From: Paraburkholderia sp. SG-MS1
GTDB taxonomy: Bacteria > Pseudomonadota > Gammaproteobacteria > Burkholderiales > Burkholderiaceae
DNA length: 64,000 nt
Assembly (NCBI RefSeq): GCF_012275575.1
Contig: NZ_NPIH01000229.1
Span: 23,055 to 87,054 of the forward strand
Reading direction: 5' to 3'
The position numbers and the translations under genes are program-made. The number at the start of each line of letters is the position of its first letter. The first letter of the stretch is position 1. The notes beneath the pieces were generated by a model. That model was not told the DNA's origin. It worked only from the letters and a program-made list of their open reading frames with translations, and searched no databases. Positions 18,885 to 28,008 of the stretch are shown here, in pieces.

Positions 18885-19640
18885 TTATTGCGCACTCGCG
18901 CCGAACCACTTCTTGACGATCGCCGCATACGTGCCGTCAGCCTTGATCTTCGCGAGCGCGGTGTTGAAAGCGGCCTTCAGTTGCGGCTCGTCCTTGCGCA
19001 CGGCGATACCGTAGGCTTCGGTCGTCAGCGTCTTGTCGAGCACCCGGAAGCCGCTGCGCGTTTTCGCGAGTTGATACGCGGCCGGCTTGCCCGTCACGGC
19101 AGCGTCGGCACGACCAATCCCCACCAGATCGAACATCTCCTGGTTCTTCTCGACCTCGACGCGATTGATCTGCGGGAAGTTGTCGCGCAGGAAGTTCACC
19201 GACTTCGTGCCCACCTGGACCGAGACTTTTTTGCCGTTCAGATCGGCCACCGTCTTGATCGGCGAATCGCTTTTCACCAGCACGGCCAAGCCGCCCGCGT
19301 AATACGAATCGGTGAAGTCGACCACTTTCGCACGCTCGTCGGTAATGTAGATACCGGAGATTGCAGCGTCGAAACGATGCGCGATCAAACCCGGAATCAG
19401 TCCTTTGAAGTCGATGTCGGTCCATTGCACGTGTTTGCCCATCGCCTTTGCGAGCGCATTCATCAGGTCGACGTCGAAGCCGGTACGCGCGCCGTTCTCG
19501 GTGAACTCCATCGGCGGGAAGGTGGCGTCGGTGGCGACGTTCAGCACGTCCGGCGTTTGTGCCGACGCTGCGCTGGAGAATCCGGCCAACGTCACGGCGA
19601 ACGTGACGCATGCGAGGGACAACAGTCGTTGCAGTTTCAT
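18885..19640 (-). CDS. Periplasmic amino-acid-binding protein of the ABC importer
   Basis: This 251-residue protein has a signal peptide (MKLQRLLSLACVTFAVTLAG, cleavage near SAASAQ) and the family 3 solute-binding fold, with VATDATFPPMEFTENGARTG, GFDVDLMNALAKAMGK and FDAAISGIYITDERAKVVDF. The ATG at 19640 is chosen because it starts the signal peptide. The gene is first in the transporter operon and lies 82 bases past the IclR gene, which may control it. Ligand is unknown; an imino or guanidino amino acid would fit the hydrolase downstream. Confidence 0.9.
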   Translation of the reverse strand: MKLQRLLSLACVTFAVTLAGFSSAASAQTPDVLNVATDATFPPMEFTENGARTGFDVDLMNALAKAMGKHVQWTDIDFKGLIPGLIAHRFDAAISGIYITDERAKVVDFTDSYYAGGLAVLVKSDSPIKTVADLNGKKVSVQVGTKSVNFLRDNFPQINRVEVEKNQEMFDLVGIGRADAAVTGKPAAYQLAKTRSGFRVLDKTLTTEAYGIAVRKDEPQLKAAFNTALAKIKADGTYAAIVKKWFGASAQ

Positions 19641-19722
19641 GAAGTAGGCTCCTTGTGGTTCTATCGATTCGTATGGTCGTTCGGAATCCGTATTGATGGC
19701 GAAGCCGGAAAGCCTGGTCCAG

Positions 19723-20478
19723 TCAATCGGATTGCATATGCTCGGAAATGGCGCGGGCCGTACGTAGCGTCCCGTCAATGAATTGGCTTTCGCGGCCGAT
19801 GGCGCGCGTGGACGGGGCCATCAGCGTGATCGATGCGCCGCTGCCGGCGCTGCGTCCACTGCGATGAAAGATCGGGGCGCTAACGCCCCACACGCCCGGA
19901 TCGACTTCGCTGTCGCTGACGGCGTAGCCCTGGGCGCGAATCTGTTGGAGTTCTGCTTCGATTGCAGCACGGCCAACGGGATCGTTATCGAACACGCTGT
20001 CGAGCACTTCGGCGCGCGCCTTGTCGGCCATGAACGCCAGCAGCGATTTTGCCGAAGCGCCCGCCTTCAGCGGCACGGCGCGGCCTTTCTCGAACGAGCA
20101 GCGCAACGAATGCTGGCTGTCGACCATCTCGAGGCACATCACCTGATGTTTGACCGCGACCACCAGTCCAATACTTTCCTGCGACACCCGCGCGAGTTGC
20201 TGCATTTCGCTGCGGCTCGCTTCGACGAGCAGCGAATTCACGTCGAAGCCAAGCGCGAGCTGCAGGCTGATCGGACCGGGCGCGTAATACCCCGCGTTTT
20301 CGGCGACGAAACCCCAGCGCTTGAGCAGCGCGATCTGCCGGTACAGTGTGCTTTGCGCAAGGCCGGTCACGGCTAGCAGATCCTTGACGGACATTGCCTT
20401 GCCATGACTGGCGAGCGCCGCCAGCACCAGCAGCACCCGTTCAGCCCCTGTCACACCCTGATCCACGTTCACGATCAC
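19723..20478 (-). CDS. IclR-family transcriptional regulator
   Basis: This 251-residue regulator has an N-terminal winged helix (MSVKDLLAVTGLAQSTLYRQ) and a C-terminal effector domain with GASAKSLLAFMADKARAEVL, the usual IclR pattern. It starts with GTG at 20478. It lies upstream of and in the same direction as the importer-hydrolase operon and probably senses the imported compound. An A/T-rich stretch with nested inverted repeats lies just upstream and is a good candidate for its own operator. Confidence 0.88.
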   Translation of the reverse strand: MIVNVDQGVTGAERVLLVLAALASHGKAMSVKDLLAVTGLAQSTLYRQIALLKRWGFVAENAGYYAPGPISLQLALGFDVNSLLVEASRSEMQQLARVSQESIGLVVAVKHQVMCLEMVDSQHSLRCSFEKGRAVPLKAGASAKSLLAFMADKARAEVLDSVFDNDPVGRAAIEAELQQIRAQGYAVSDSEVDPGVWGVSAPIFHRSGRSAGSGASITLMAPSTRAIGRESQFIDGTLRTARAISEHMQSD

Positions 20479-20525
20479 ATCGCCCGCAATCCAACAAGGG
20501 GCTCAGGATGCCAGAACGTTCTCAA

Positions 20526-20558
20526 ATTTCAAAAATGAAATTCCCATTGAGTGGGAAT
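20526..20558 (-). promoter_or_regulatory. Nested inverted repeats before the IclR gene (candidate operator)
   Basis: Two adjoining palindromes lie 48-80 bases upstream of the iclR-type start: ATTTCA-N4-TGAAAT (20526-20541) and ATTCCCA-N5-TGGGAAT (20540-20558). The region is notably A/T-rich compared with its surroundings. IclR proteins bind such short palindromes, so autoregulation is likely. Confidence 0.5.
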
Positions 20559-20614
20559 GAAAGCCAAGGGATTTCCCCGAGTCGGCATGAAATGCGTGCA
20601 AGGACAGAGCGCCA

Positions 20615-21505
20615 CTAGAGCGCGATCACCGTGACACCCACTTCCACCTGATGCGCCCCGCCGCCGAGAATCATCCCGCGCAGCAACGACACGTCACTGT
20701 AATCGCGACCAATCGCGAGCGTCACGTGATCGACATCGGCCAGCACGTCGTTGGTCGGATCGAGATCGATCCAGCCGCTGCCGGGACAATGCACCGACAC
20801 CCATGCATGCGACGCATCCGCGCCGATCAACCGCGGCTGCCCCGGCGGCGGATCATTACGCAGATACCCGCTGACGTAACGCGCCGGCAAACCCAGCGAG
20901 CGCAGACAGCCGATCATCACCTGCGCGAAATCCTGGCACACGCCGCTCTTCAATTCGAACGCGCGCTCGGCGGGCGTATCGAACATCGTGGCTGAAGGCT
21001 TGTACGCGAAGTCGTCGTGAATCCGGTGCATCAGGTCGATCGCGCCTGCGGCGATCGGCCGTCCCGGCGCAAAACTCGGCAGTGCATACGCGCGCAGCGA
21101 CGGCCTCGGCACGATATTCGGCGACGCGAAACAGAACTCCACCTCGGGCCTGAACTGCCCGCCGACGCGAAACTGCAGCGCATCGGCCAATTCGTCCCAT
21201 GGGGGCGTGGCGTCGGGATCGAGGTCGGTCCAGCGCGGCGTCAGCGACACCGTCGTTTCGCTGACGAGTTGCAAGCGCTCGTGCGGCGCATCCAGCGCGA
21301 AGTACAGCACGTCGTTGCCGAACGCATCGACACGGCTGTGCAGATATGACGGATCCGGTTCGATCCGCGCGCTGTGCGAGACCAGCCGCTGCCACGAACA
21401 GGCGATCGGCCGGATCGTCGCGAGATGCTGCGCGGTCTCGACATAGGTGGAATAAACGTAAGTCGTGCGATGCGAAACAGACAGCACGGTCGGTGCATGC
21501 TTCAT
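20615..21505 (-). CDS. Transglutaminase-like cysteine protease-fold protein
   Basis: The 296-residue protein has a bacterial transglutaminase N-terminal beta domain and a transglutaminase core with Cys190 in KSGVCQDFAQ, His233 in DASHAWVSVH and Asp249 in GWIDLDPTND. No signal peptide is seen. Proteins of this kind occur next to circularly permuted ATP-grasp and alpha-E genes and are thought to cleave or transfer peptide amide bonds. The ATG at 21505 overlaps the stop of the ATP-grasp gene by four bases, showing translational coupling. The biochemical role is not established. Confidence 0.88.
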   Translation of the reverse strand: MKHAPTVLSVSHRTTYVYSTYVETAQHLATIRPIACSWQRLVSHSARIEPDPSYLHSRVDAFGNDVLYFALDAPHERLQLVSETTVSLTPRWTDLDPDATPPWDELADALQFRVGGQFRPEVEFCFASPNIVPRPSLRAYALPSFAPGRPIAAGAIDLMHRIHDDFAYKPSATMFDTPAERAFELKSGVCQDFAQVMIGCLRSLGLPARYVSGYLRNDPPPGQPRLIGADASHAWVSVHCPGSGWIDLDPTNDVLADVDHVTLAIGRDYSDVSLLRGMILGGGAHQVEVGVTVIAL

Positions 21506-24162
21506 GACCACACCTGCGAAGTCACGGTACTCGCGTGACTGAAATAGCGCGCGCTGATCTCATGCGCGGCCGCGCCGACGAACCCGCCGATCTGATCGCA
21601 AATCGCCGTCAAGTGTCGGTAAGCGCCGTTTTCATCCACTTCACACAGCGATTCGAGCGACGGCAAGGACGCCGCAGGCGGCATCAACTCCGCGAACGGA
21701 CGATGCCGCACGCTGCCCGCGGCGAGCGCGATCTCGTCGAGCTTCTTGCGCAGACGCTCGTACACGCCGTAGATGCCGCGCGGGTTGGTCGGCTCGATCA
21801 CCAGCAGGTCGAGCAAGGCCGGCACTTCGAAGCGGCCCGGGTAGAGCGAGCGGTACGTGAGCGTACTGTCGAACAGTTGCAGCAGCAGATCGAAACCCGC
21901 GGGCGTGGCGAGTTGCCGGTGCCCGGCGATCACACGCAGTAACGAGGTCATTGCCGCCACGCGTTCGATGTGACGCCCTACGAACAGCAAGCGCCACGCT
22001 TCGTCGCGTGTCATGCGGTCGCCTTGCGCGCCGCTGATCGCCGACAACTGCACCGACAGGCGTTCGAGCGCGTTGACCAGCGTGATACGGTCATAACGGT
22101 CGTAGCGTTCGCCGCGACCGTTCGCGCCGTTGCCGCTGCCGTTCCCACTGCCTTGACCCAGCGAACCGCCGCCTGACCCCGTAGCCGGCATCAAGGTCTG
22201 CAACACATCGCGGAAGTCGTTGCGCGACGCGAGAATCGTGCGCCAGTGATCGTTCGACAGCCGCCCCCGCACTTCGCCATTCGAGCGCGCCTGGCAGTTC
22301 AGGTTCTGACCGATGCTTGCGGCCCCGGTGCTCTCGCTCAGATTCGCGACCAGCGCGCGCTCGAACGTTTGCGGCGAATACGGCGCGGACATGTCGCCCG
22401 ATTGCACGAGGCCACCTTGCATCGCGAGTTCGACCAGAGTCGGAAACATCGCGTCGGCATCGTTGCCTTCCAGCGAGCCGAGAATCAGCCGCAGCAGCCG
22501 CACGTTGTTTTCGGCGCGCTCGCCGTAACGTCCGGCCCAGAACAGATTTTCCGCCGCGCGGCTCGACACGGTGCGGTGCTTGCGCGCGAGGTCGGCTGGC
22601 TGCATCGGCGAAGGCAGCAGCGTAAAGGTCGACGTCGGCTGGCTCGACAGCACCCAGGTATCGACACTGCTGCCGCCGTACTGCATCGATACGGTCGCCT
22701 GGCGCTCGGCGGCCATCCGCGTGAAGCCGCCCGGCATCACATGCCAGCCGCCGTTGACATCGGCAATCGCATAGGCGCGCAGCACCGCCGGGCGGCGGCC
22801 GATGGTGCCGTCCTCGTAACGCGGCGTGCACGAGAAGCGCTGCACCTGCTGGATCGTGTACGTGTCCGGCATCGCTTCGATGCGCTCGCGCCACGCCGAC
22901 AGCGTCTGCTTGCCCTGTTCGATGCCGGGCGGCGCATCACGCCCGGTCACCGGCCAGGTCGGCACGACGAACGCTTCGCCGAGCCGCGCGAATACATGCT
23001 CGCGCGCCGCCTTTTCACCGCACCACCAGGTCGCGACGCTCGGCAACAGGAGGTCTTCACCGAGCAGCACCTCGGCGACGCCCGGCAGAAAACCGTGCAA
23101 GGCCGGCGACTCGACAAAGCCCGAACCCGGCACGTTCGACACGATCACGTTGCCCGCGCGCATCACCTGCAGCAGGCCGGGCACGCCGATGCTCGAATCG
23201 GCGCGCAGTTCGACCGGATCGCAGAACGCGTCATCGAGCCGGCGCAGCACGACGTGCACGCGTTCGAGCCCGGCGAGCGTCTTCAGATAGAGCATGTCGT
23301 CGCGCACGGTCAGGTCCTTGCCTTCGACCAGCGTGACGCCAAGATAGCGCGCGAGAAACACATGCTCGAAATAGGTTTCGCTGAACGGCCCTGGCGTCAG
23401 CAGCGCGATGTGCGGCGACTGCGGTAACCCCGCCGCGCCGGGATCGTGCCGCATCGTGGACTGTGCCGATTGCGCGAGCGTCGCGATCAATTGCGAATAG
23501 GTCGGCGCGAGGCGGCTCACGCGCATCGAGCGGAACGGCTCGGCAAACAGCGTCGACACGATCAGCCGGTTTTCCAGCGCATAGCCGAGACCCGATGGCG
23601 CTTCGGTGCGATGCGCCATCACGGTCCAGTCGCCGTTCGGCGTCCGCGCGAGATCGACCGCGACCACTTGCAGGTACTGGCCGCCTGGCGGCGTGAAGCC
23701 CTTCACGGACCGCAGATAGCCGGGATGCCCGAATACCAGCGCGGGCGGAAGTTGCCCACGTTCGAGCAGGGTTTGCGGCCCATAGATGTCGGCGACGATC
23801 GCATTGAGCAGATGCGCACGCTGCGTCACGCCGCGCTCGATATGGGCCCACTCGTCCTCGCTGATCAGGAGCGGCAGCAGGTCGAGCGCCCAGGGACGAG
23901 ACTCGCCGTTATCCGCATAGACGTTGTAGCTGATGTCGTTGTCACGAATCTGCTGCGCGACCGACGCGCAGTGATCCTCCAACCGTGCGACCCCGTCCTC
24001 GCCTAGCCGCTCGAAGAATTGCCGCCACGGCTCGCGCAGCACGCCCGCTTCGTCGCGCAACTCGTCCCAATGTCCGTCGTAGCCCGGCAACAGCCGCAAC
24101 AGGGACGAAGCGTCCGCGCGGGCCGCGGACGCTTCGAAGGGAAAAGTCGATTGAAAGGCCAA
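21502..24162 (-). CDS. Circularly permuted ATP-grasp ligase fused to an alpha-E domain
   Basis: This 886-residue protein joins two domains that are often separate genes. Residues about 1-500 form the circularly permuted ATP-grasp domain, with YNVYADNGESRPWALDLLP, GFTPPGGQYLQVVAVDLA and AHRTEAPSGLGYALENRL. Residues from about 545 begin the helical alpha-E domain with SRAAENLFWAGRYGERAENN. A glycine/asparagine-rich linker (GSGGGSLGQGSGNGSGNGAN) interrupts the alpha-E part. The frame starts with TTG at 24162 and no better start is available. ATP-grasp proteins of this type probably make peptide bonds; a role in peptide synthesis or protein tagging has been proposed by comparative genomics, not proven. 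Confidence 0.88.
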   Translation of the reverse strand: MAFQSTFPFEASAARADASSLLRLLPGYDGHWDELRDEAGVLREPWRQFFERLGEDGVARLEDHCASVAQQIRDNDISYNVYADNGESRPWALDLLPLLISEDEWAHIERGVTQRAHLLNAIVADIYGPQTLLERGQLPPALVFGHPGYLRSVKGFTPPGGQYLQVVAVDLARTPNGDWTVMAHRTEAPSGLGYALENRLIVSTLFAEPFRSMRVSRLAPTYSQLIATLAQSAQSTMRHDPGAAGLPQSPHIALLTPGPFSETYFEHVFLARYLGVTLVEGKDLTVRDDMLYLKTLAGLERVHVVLRRLDDAFCDPVELRADSSIGVPGLLQVMRAGNVIVSNVPGSGFVESPALHGFLPGVAEVLLGEDLLLPSVATWWCGEKAAREHVFARLGEAFVVPTWPVTGRDAPPGIEQGKQTLSAWRERIEAMPDTYTIQQVQRFSCTPRYEDGTIGRRPAVLRAYAIADVNGGWHVMPGGFTRMAAERQATVSMQYGGSSVDTWVLSSQPTSTFTLLPSPMQPADLARKHRTVSSRAAENLFWAGRYGERAENNVRLLRLILGSLEGNDADAMFPTLVELAMQGGLVQSGDMSAPYSPQTFERALVANLSESTGAASIGQNLNCQARSNGEVRGRLSNDHWRTILASRNDFRDVLQTLMPATGSGGGSLGQGSGNGSGNGANGRGERYDRYDRITLVNALERLSVQLSAISGAQGDRMTRDEAWRLLFVGRHIERVAAMTSLLRVIAGHRQLATPAGFDLLLQLFDSTLTYRSLYPGRFEVPALLDLLVIEPTNPRGIYGVYERLRKKLDEIALAAGSVRHRPFAELMPPAASLPSLESLCEVDENGAYRHLTAICDQIGGFVGAAAHEISARYFSHASTVTSQVWS

Positions 24163-24192
24163 GGTCGTGTCGTTCTAAGTATGTGTGCGGTT

Positions 24193-27100
24193 TTACCAGT
24201 AGCGCAGATCGAGCGTGAACGGAAACTCGAGACTGCGCTGCGGCAGGTCGACCGTGAGCGGCCCCGGCGTATGACCCGACGCGAAGAAGCGCGCGCGCCG
24301 CCGGCTTTCCGCCTCATAGGCGTTGACCGGGAAGGTCTGATAGTTGCGCCCGCCCGGATGAGCGACATGATACTGGCATCCGCCCACCGAGCGGCCGGTC
24401 CAGGTGTCGATGAGATCGAAAGTGAGCGGCGCGTCCACGCCGATGGTCGGATGCAGCGCCGACGGCTGCGACCAGGCGCGAAAGCGCACACCGGCCACGT
24501 ATTCGCTGACGCGGCCCGTCGGCTGCAACGGCACCGGCACACCGTTGACGCTCAGCACATGGCGGTTGCCGTTCAGACCGAGCGCGCGCACTTCCAGCCG
24601 CTCGACCGACGAATCCACATAACGCACCGTGCCGCCCGCCGAACCCTCTTCGCCCATCACGTGCCAGGGTTCGAGCGCGCTGCGGATCGTCAGCGCGACG
24701 CCGTTCACCGTGGTCTCGCCGACCAGCGGGAAGCGGAATTCGAAGTGCGGCGCAAACCAGCTGCTGTCGAATGCAAAACCGGCGCGGTTCAACTCATCGA
24801 GCACGTCGTCGAAATCCATCTTCACGAAGCTGCCGAGCAGGAAGCGGTCGTGCAGTTCGGTGCCCCAGCGCGTGAGCCGCTGCGTATACGGCTCGCGCCA
24901 GAAGCGCGCCACCAGCGCGCGCAGCAGCAACTGCTGCACGAGACTCATGCGCGCATGCGGCGGCATTTCGAAGCCGCGCAATTCGAGCAGGCCGAGACGT
25001 CCAGTGGGGCCGTCGGGCGAATAGAGCTTGTCGATGCAGAACTCGGCGCGGTGCGTGTTGCCGGTCACGTCGATCAGAATGTTGCGCAATGAGCGGTCGA
25101 TCATCCACGCGGGCAGGTTCGCGCTGTCGCGGCCGCCGAGCAGGTCGATCTGCCGCTGCAACTCGCGCAACGCAACTTCGAGTTCGTAGACCTGGTCGTT
25201 GCGCGCTTCGTCGATACGCGGCGCCTGGCTGGTCGGCCCGATGAAGAGCCCCGAGAACAGATACGAGAGCGACGGATGGTTGTGCCAGTACGCGATCAGA
25301 CTCGCGAGCAGATCGGGCCGGCGCAGGAACGGACTATCGGCGGGCGTCGCGCCGCCGAGCACGAGGTGATTGCCGCCGCCGGTGCCGGTGTGGCGCCCGT
25401 CGGTCATGAACTTCTCGCTGCTCAGATAGCTCTGCGCCGCCGACTCGTACAGATACTCGGTGTGATCGACCAGTTGCTCCCAGCTCGCGGCCGGATGAAT
25501 GTTCACCTCGATCACGCCTGGGTCTGGCGTCACCTGCAGCATCTTCAAACGCGCGTCGCGCGGCGGCGGATAGCCTTCGAGCACGACCTGCATCTTCAAC
25601 TCGGCGGCCGTCGCTTCGATGGCGGCGAGCAGGTCAAGATAATCGTCGAGTTCTGTGAGCGGCGGCATGAACACATGCAGCAGCGAGCGGCCGCTGCCGA
25701 ACGCATCCGCTTCGGCTTTCGGACCGGCCGCGCGTTTGGGGTCGCGCGCCTCGACGCAGATTGCCGTGCGCAGCGTTTCCTTCGATGACTGCCCACGCGC
25801 GGGCGCCTGCGCAGCGCCGGGCTGGCGCGCGTACGCGAGCACGCCGCCGCCCGCCATGCCGCTCAGCAGATCGCCCGCCGACAGCGACAACGCAGCCGCG
25901 TGTCGCGTTTCGACAGGAGTCGGCGCCTCGCTTGCGTCGCGTTGTTCGTTGTCGTACTGCATGCGCAATTGCGCGGACGAACGCAACGGCACCGGCGGCG
26001 CGAACGGATCGTGCGCGTGCTGATACGGATAGTCGGTCTTCGACACCCACGGCAGCGAGTCGAGCGGCAGCCGGTAGCCCATCGGCGAATCGCCGGGAAT
26101 CAGATACATGCGTTCCTCGCGGAAGAACCAGCGGCCGCTGACCCATTTCGGCGCTTCGTTCGGCACGTCGCGCTCGCGGGCGAGCGGCAGCACGAAACCG
26201 GTCGCGCCGCTCAAGCCCGCATCGAACACGCGACGCAAGCGCACACGCTCGAGTTCATCATCGAGGCGGGCGTCGAACGGATCGACATTGACCGGCAAGC
26301 GGCGCTCGCGCCACAGGTAGTACCAGACGTCTTCGAAACCGGGCTGGATGCAGTCCGTGTCGAGCGACAGCTTGCCCGCAAGATGCGCGAGAAAGCGTTG
26401 CGCGTCGCCCGCCGTATAGCGGCCAGGCTCGCGTTCGTCGGCGAACAGCGCCGGGTTTTGCCAGCAGGGTTCGCCGTCGGCGCGCCAGTAGAGCGACATC
26501 GCCCAGCGCGGCAACTGCTCGCCCGGATACCACTTGCCCTGGCCGATATGCAGGAAGCCGTCCGCGCCGTAACGCGCGCGCAGCTTGTCCATCAAGGCGA
26601 CCGCATAGCCGCGCTTGGTCGGGCCGAGCGCGTCGGTGTTCCATTCGGCGGCGTCGCGGTCGCGCACCGAGACAAAGGTCGGCTCGCCGCCCATCGTCAG
26701 CCGCACGTCCATGTCGGCGAGTTGCTGATCGACCTGCTCGCCCATCTTCAGCACGTCCTGCCACACCGCTTCGCTGTACGGCTTCGTCACGCGCGGCGTC
26801 TCCAGCACCCGTTCGATCGACATCGTGTGATCGAACTCGACTTCGGATTCGTCCACCGCGCCCGAGATCGGCGCAGCGCTCCCCGGCTCGGGCGTGCAGG
26901 CGACCGGGATGTGCCCTTCGCCCGCGAGCAGGCCCGAAGTGGGATCGAAGCCGATCCAGCCCGCGCCCGGCAGATAGACCTCGCACCACGCATGCAGGTC
27001 GGTGAAGTCGACTTCGGTGCCGCTCGGGCCGTCGATGGATTTGACGTCGGGCGCGAGTTGCAGCAGGTAGCCGGACACGAAGCGCGCCGCCAGTCCCAGT

Positions 27101-27678
27101 TGCCGCAGGGTCTCCACCAGCAGCCAGCCCGAATCGCGGCACGAGCCCGCGGCGCTCACGAGCGTTTCCTCGGGCGTCTGCACGCCCGGCTCCATCCGGA
27201 TCAGGTAGCGGATCTCGCGTTGCAGCCGCTGATTCAACGCGACGAGGAAGTCGGCGGTGCCGGTCGGCGTGCGGTCGATGCTCGCGACGAATTCGGCGAA
27301 GCGCGGCGTCATCGGTCGCTTGATCAGATACGGCGCGAGTTCGAGCGCGAGGCCGGGCTCGTAAGTGAAGGGGAACTGCTCGGCAGACGGTTCGAGAAAG
27401 AAGTCGAACGGGTTATAAACGGCCATCTCGGCGACCAGATCCACGGTCACCTTGAATTCGCGCGTCTTTTCCGGAAAGACGAGCCGCGCCTGATAGTTGG
27501 CGAACGCGTCCTGCTGCCAGTTGATAAAGTGTTCGGCCGGCTCGACCCGCATCGAATAAGCGAGGATCGGGGTCCGGCAATGCGGCGCGGGCCTGAGCCG
27601 CACGACTTGGGGCGACAGCGAAACCAGCCTGTCGTAGCGGTAATGTGTGACGTGATGCAACGCGACGCGTATGGACAC
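24193..27678 (-). CDS. Transglutaminase-DUF2126 giant protein
   Basis: The 1161-residue protein has a transglutaminase N-terminal domain and core in residues about 1-300, with the catalytic Cys in AAGSCRDSGWLL, His in DLHAWCEVYLPGAGW and Asp in GFDPTSGLLA, followed by the long DUF2126 region, whose conserved stretch VEVNIHPAASWEQLV-like is seen here as VIEVNIHPAASWEQLVDHTE. DUF2126 is remotely related to amidoligase-type enzymes. The GTG at 27678 is chosen because AGGAG lies seven bases upstream; an upstream TTG/ATG would add unrelated residues. It is the first gene of the three-gene ligase operon. Confidence 0.86.
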   Translation of the reverse strand: MSIRVALHHVTHYRYDRLVSLSPQVVRLRPAPHCRTPILAYSMRVEPAEHFINWQQDAFANYQARLVFPEKTREFKVTVDLVAEMAVYNPFDFFLEPSAEQFPFTYEPGLALELAPYLIKRPMTPRFAEFVASIDRTPTGTADFLVALNQRLQREIRYLIRMEPGVQTPEETLVSAAGSCRDSGWLLVETLRQLGLAARFVSGYLLQLAPDVKSIDGPSGTEVDFTDLHAWCEVYLPGAGWIGFDPTSGLLAGEGHIPVACTPEPGSAAPISGAVDESEVEFDHTMSIERVLETPRVTKPYSEAVWQDVLKMGEQVDQQLADMDVRLTMGGEPTFVSVRDRDAAEWNTDALGPTKRGYAVALMDKLRARYGADGFLHIGQGKWYPGEQLPRWAMSLYWRADGEPCWQNPALFADEREPGRYTAGDAQRFLAHLAGKLSLDTDCIQPGFEDVWYYLWRERRLPVNVDPFDARLDDELERVRLRRVFDAGLSGATGFVLPLARERDVPNEAPKWVSGRWFFREERMYLIPGDSPMGYRLPLDSLPWVSKTDYPYQHAHDPFAPPVPLRSSAQLRMQYDNEQRDASEAPTPVETRHAAALSLSAGDLLSGMAGGGVLAYARQPGAAQAPARGQSSKETLRTAICVEARDPKRAAGPKAEADAFGSGRSLLHVFMPPLTELDDYLDLLAAIEATAAELKMQVVLEGYPPPRDARLKMLQVTPDPGVIEVNIHPAASWEQLVDHTEYLYESAAQSYLSSEKFMTDGRHTGTGGGNHLVLGGATPADSPFLRRPDLLASLIAYWHNHPSLSYLFSGLFIGPTSQAPRIDEARNDQVYELEVALRELQRQIDLLGGRDSANLPAWMIDRSLRNILIDVTGNTHRAEFCIDKLYSPDGPTGRLGLLELRGFEMPPHARMSLVQQLLLRALVARFWREPYTQRLTRWGTELHDRFLLGSFVKMDFDDVLDELNRAGFAFDSSWFAPHFEFRFPLVGETTVNGVALTIRSALEPWHVMGEEGSAGGTVRYVDSSVERLEVRALGLNGNRHVLSVNGVPVPLQPTGRVSEYVAGVRFRAWSQPSALHPTIGVDAPLTFDLIDTWTGRSVGGCQYHVAHPGGRNYQTFPVNAYEAESRRRARFFASGHTPGPLTVDLPQRSLEFPFTLDLRYW

Positions 27679-28008
27679 ACCGGACTCCTGGACGAAGGAT
27701 GGCAGCCCGCCAAAAAGCAAGCTTCATGCCGTTGATAGAACGAGCGCGGGAAGCGTTGTGAAGCGCATAGACTGGCTCCGCGCTGCGTCGGCGCATCGGC
27801 TGTTGCGAACTTCCCCGCATTGGCCGGGCGTCCGACCATCGAGCCGCCGGGGCGTGGCCGCTTCGCGCCAGCCCACGCACCAAAGCGGCGCAGCGCCCGT
27901 GCACGATCATGCACGTAATGTGCGTTAAACCGGTGACGTCTGGCAATTGCGGCATGAAGATTGCGGCGTACCTTCGCTCAAGACTGCCACCCTGACCAGG
28001 CTCGCCCG
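27679..28008. other. Divergent promoter region between ligase operon and metallopeptidase gene
   Basis: These 330 bases separate two diverging genes. I see no credible reading frame or strong palindrome. Both promoters should lie here. Confidence 0.5.

Noticed and set aside
25900..27735. Long plus-strand open frame (about 611 codons) opposite the DUF2126 gene
   Set aside because: Arg/His-rich antisense frame with no domain; common in high-GC DNA opposite real genes.
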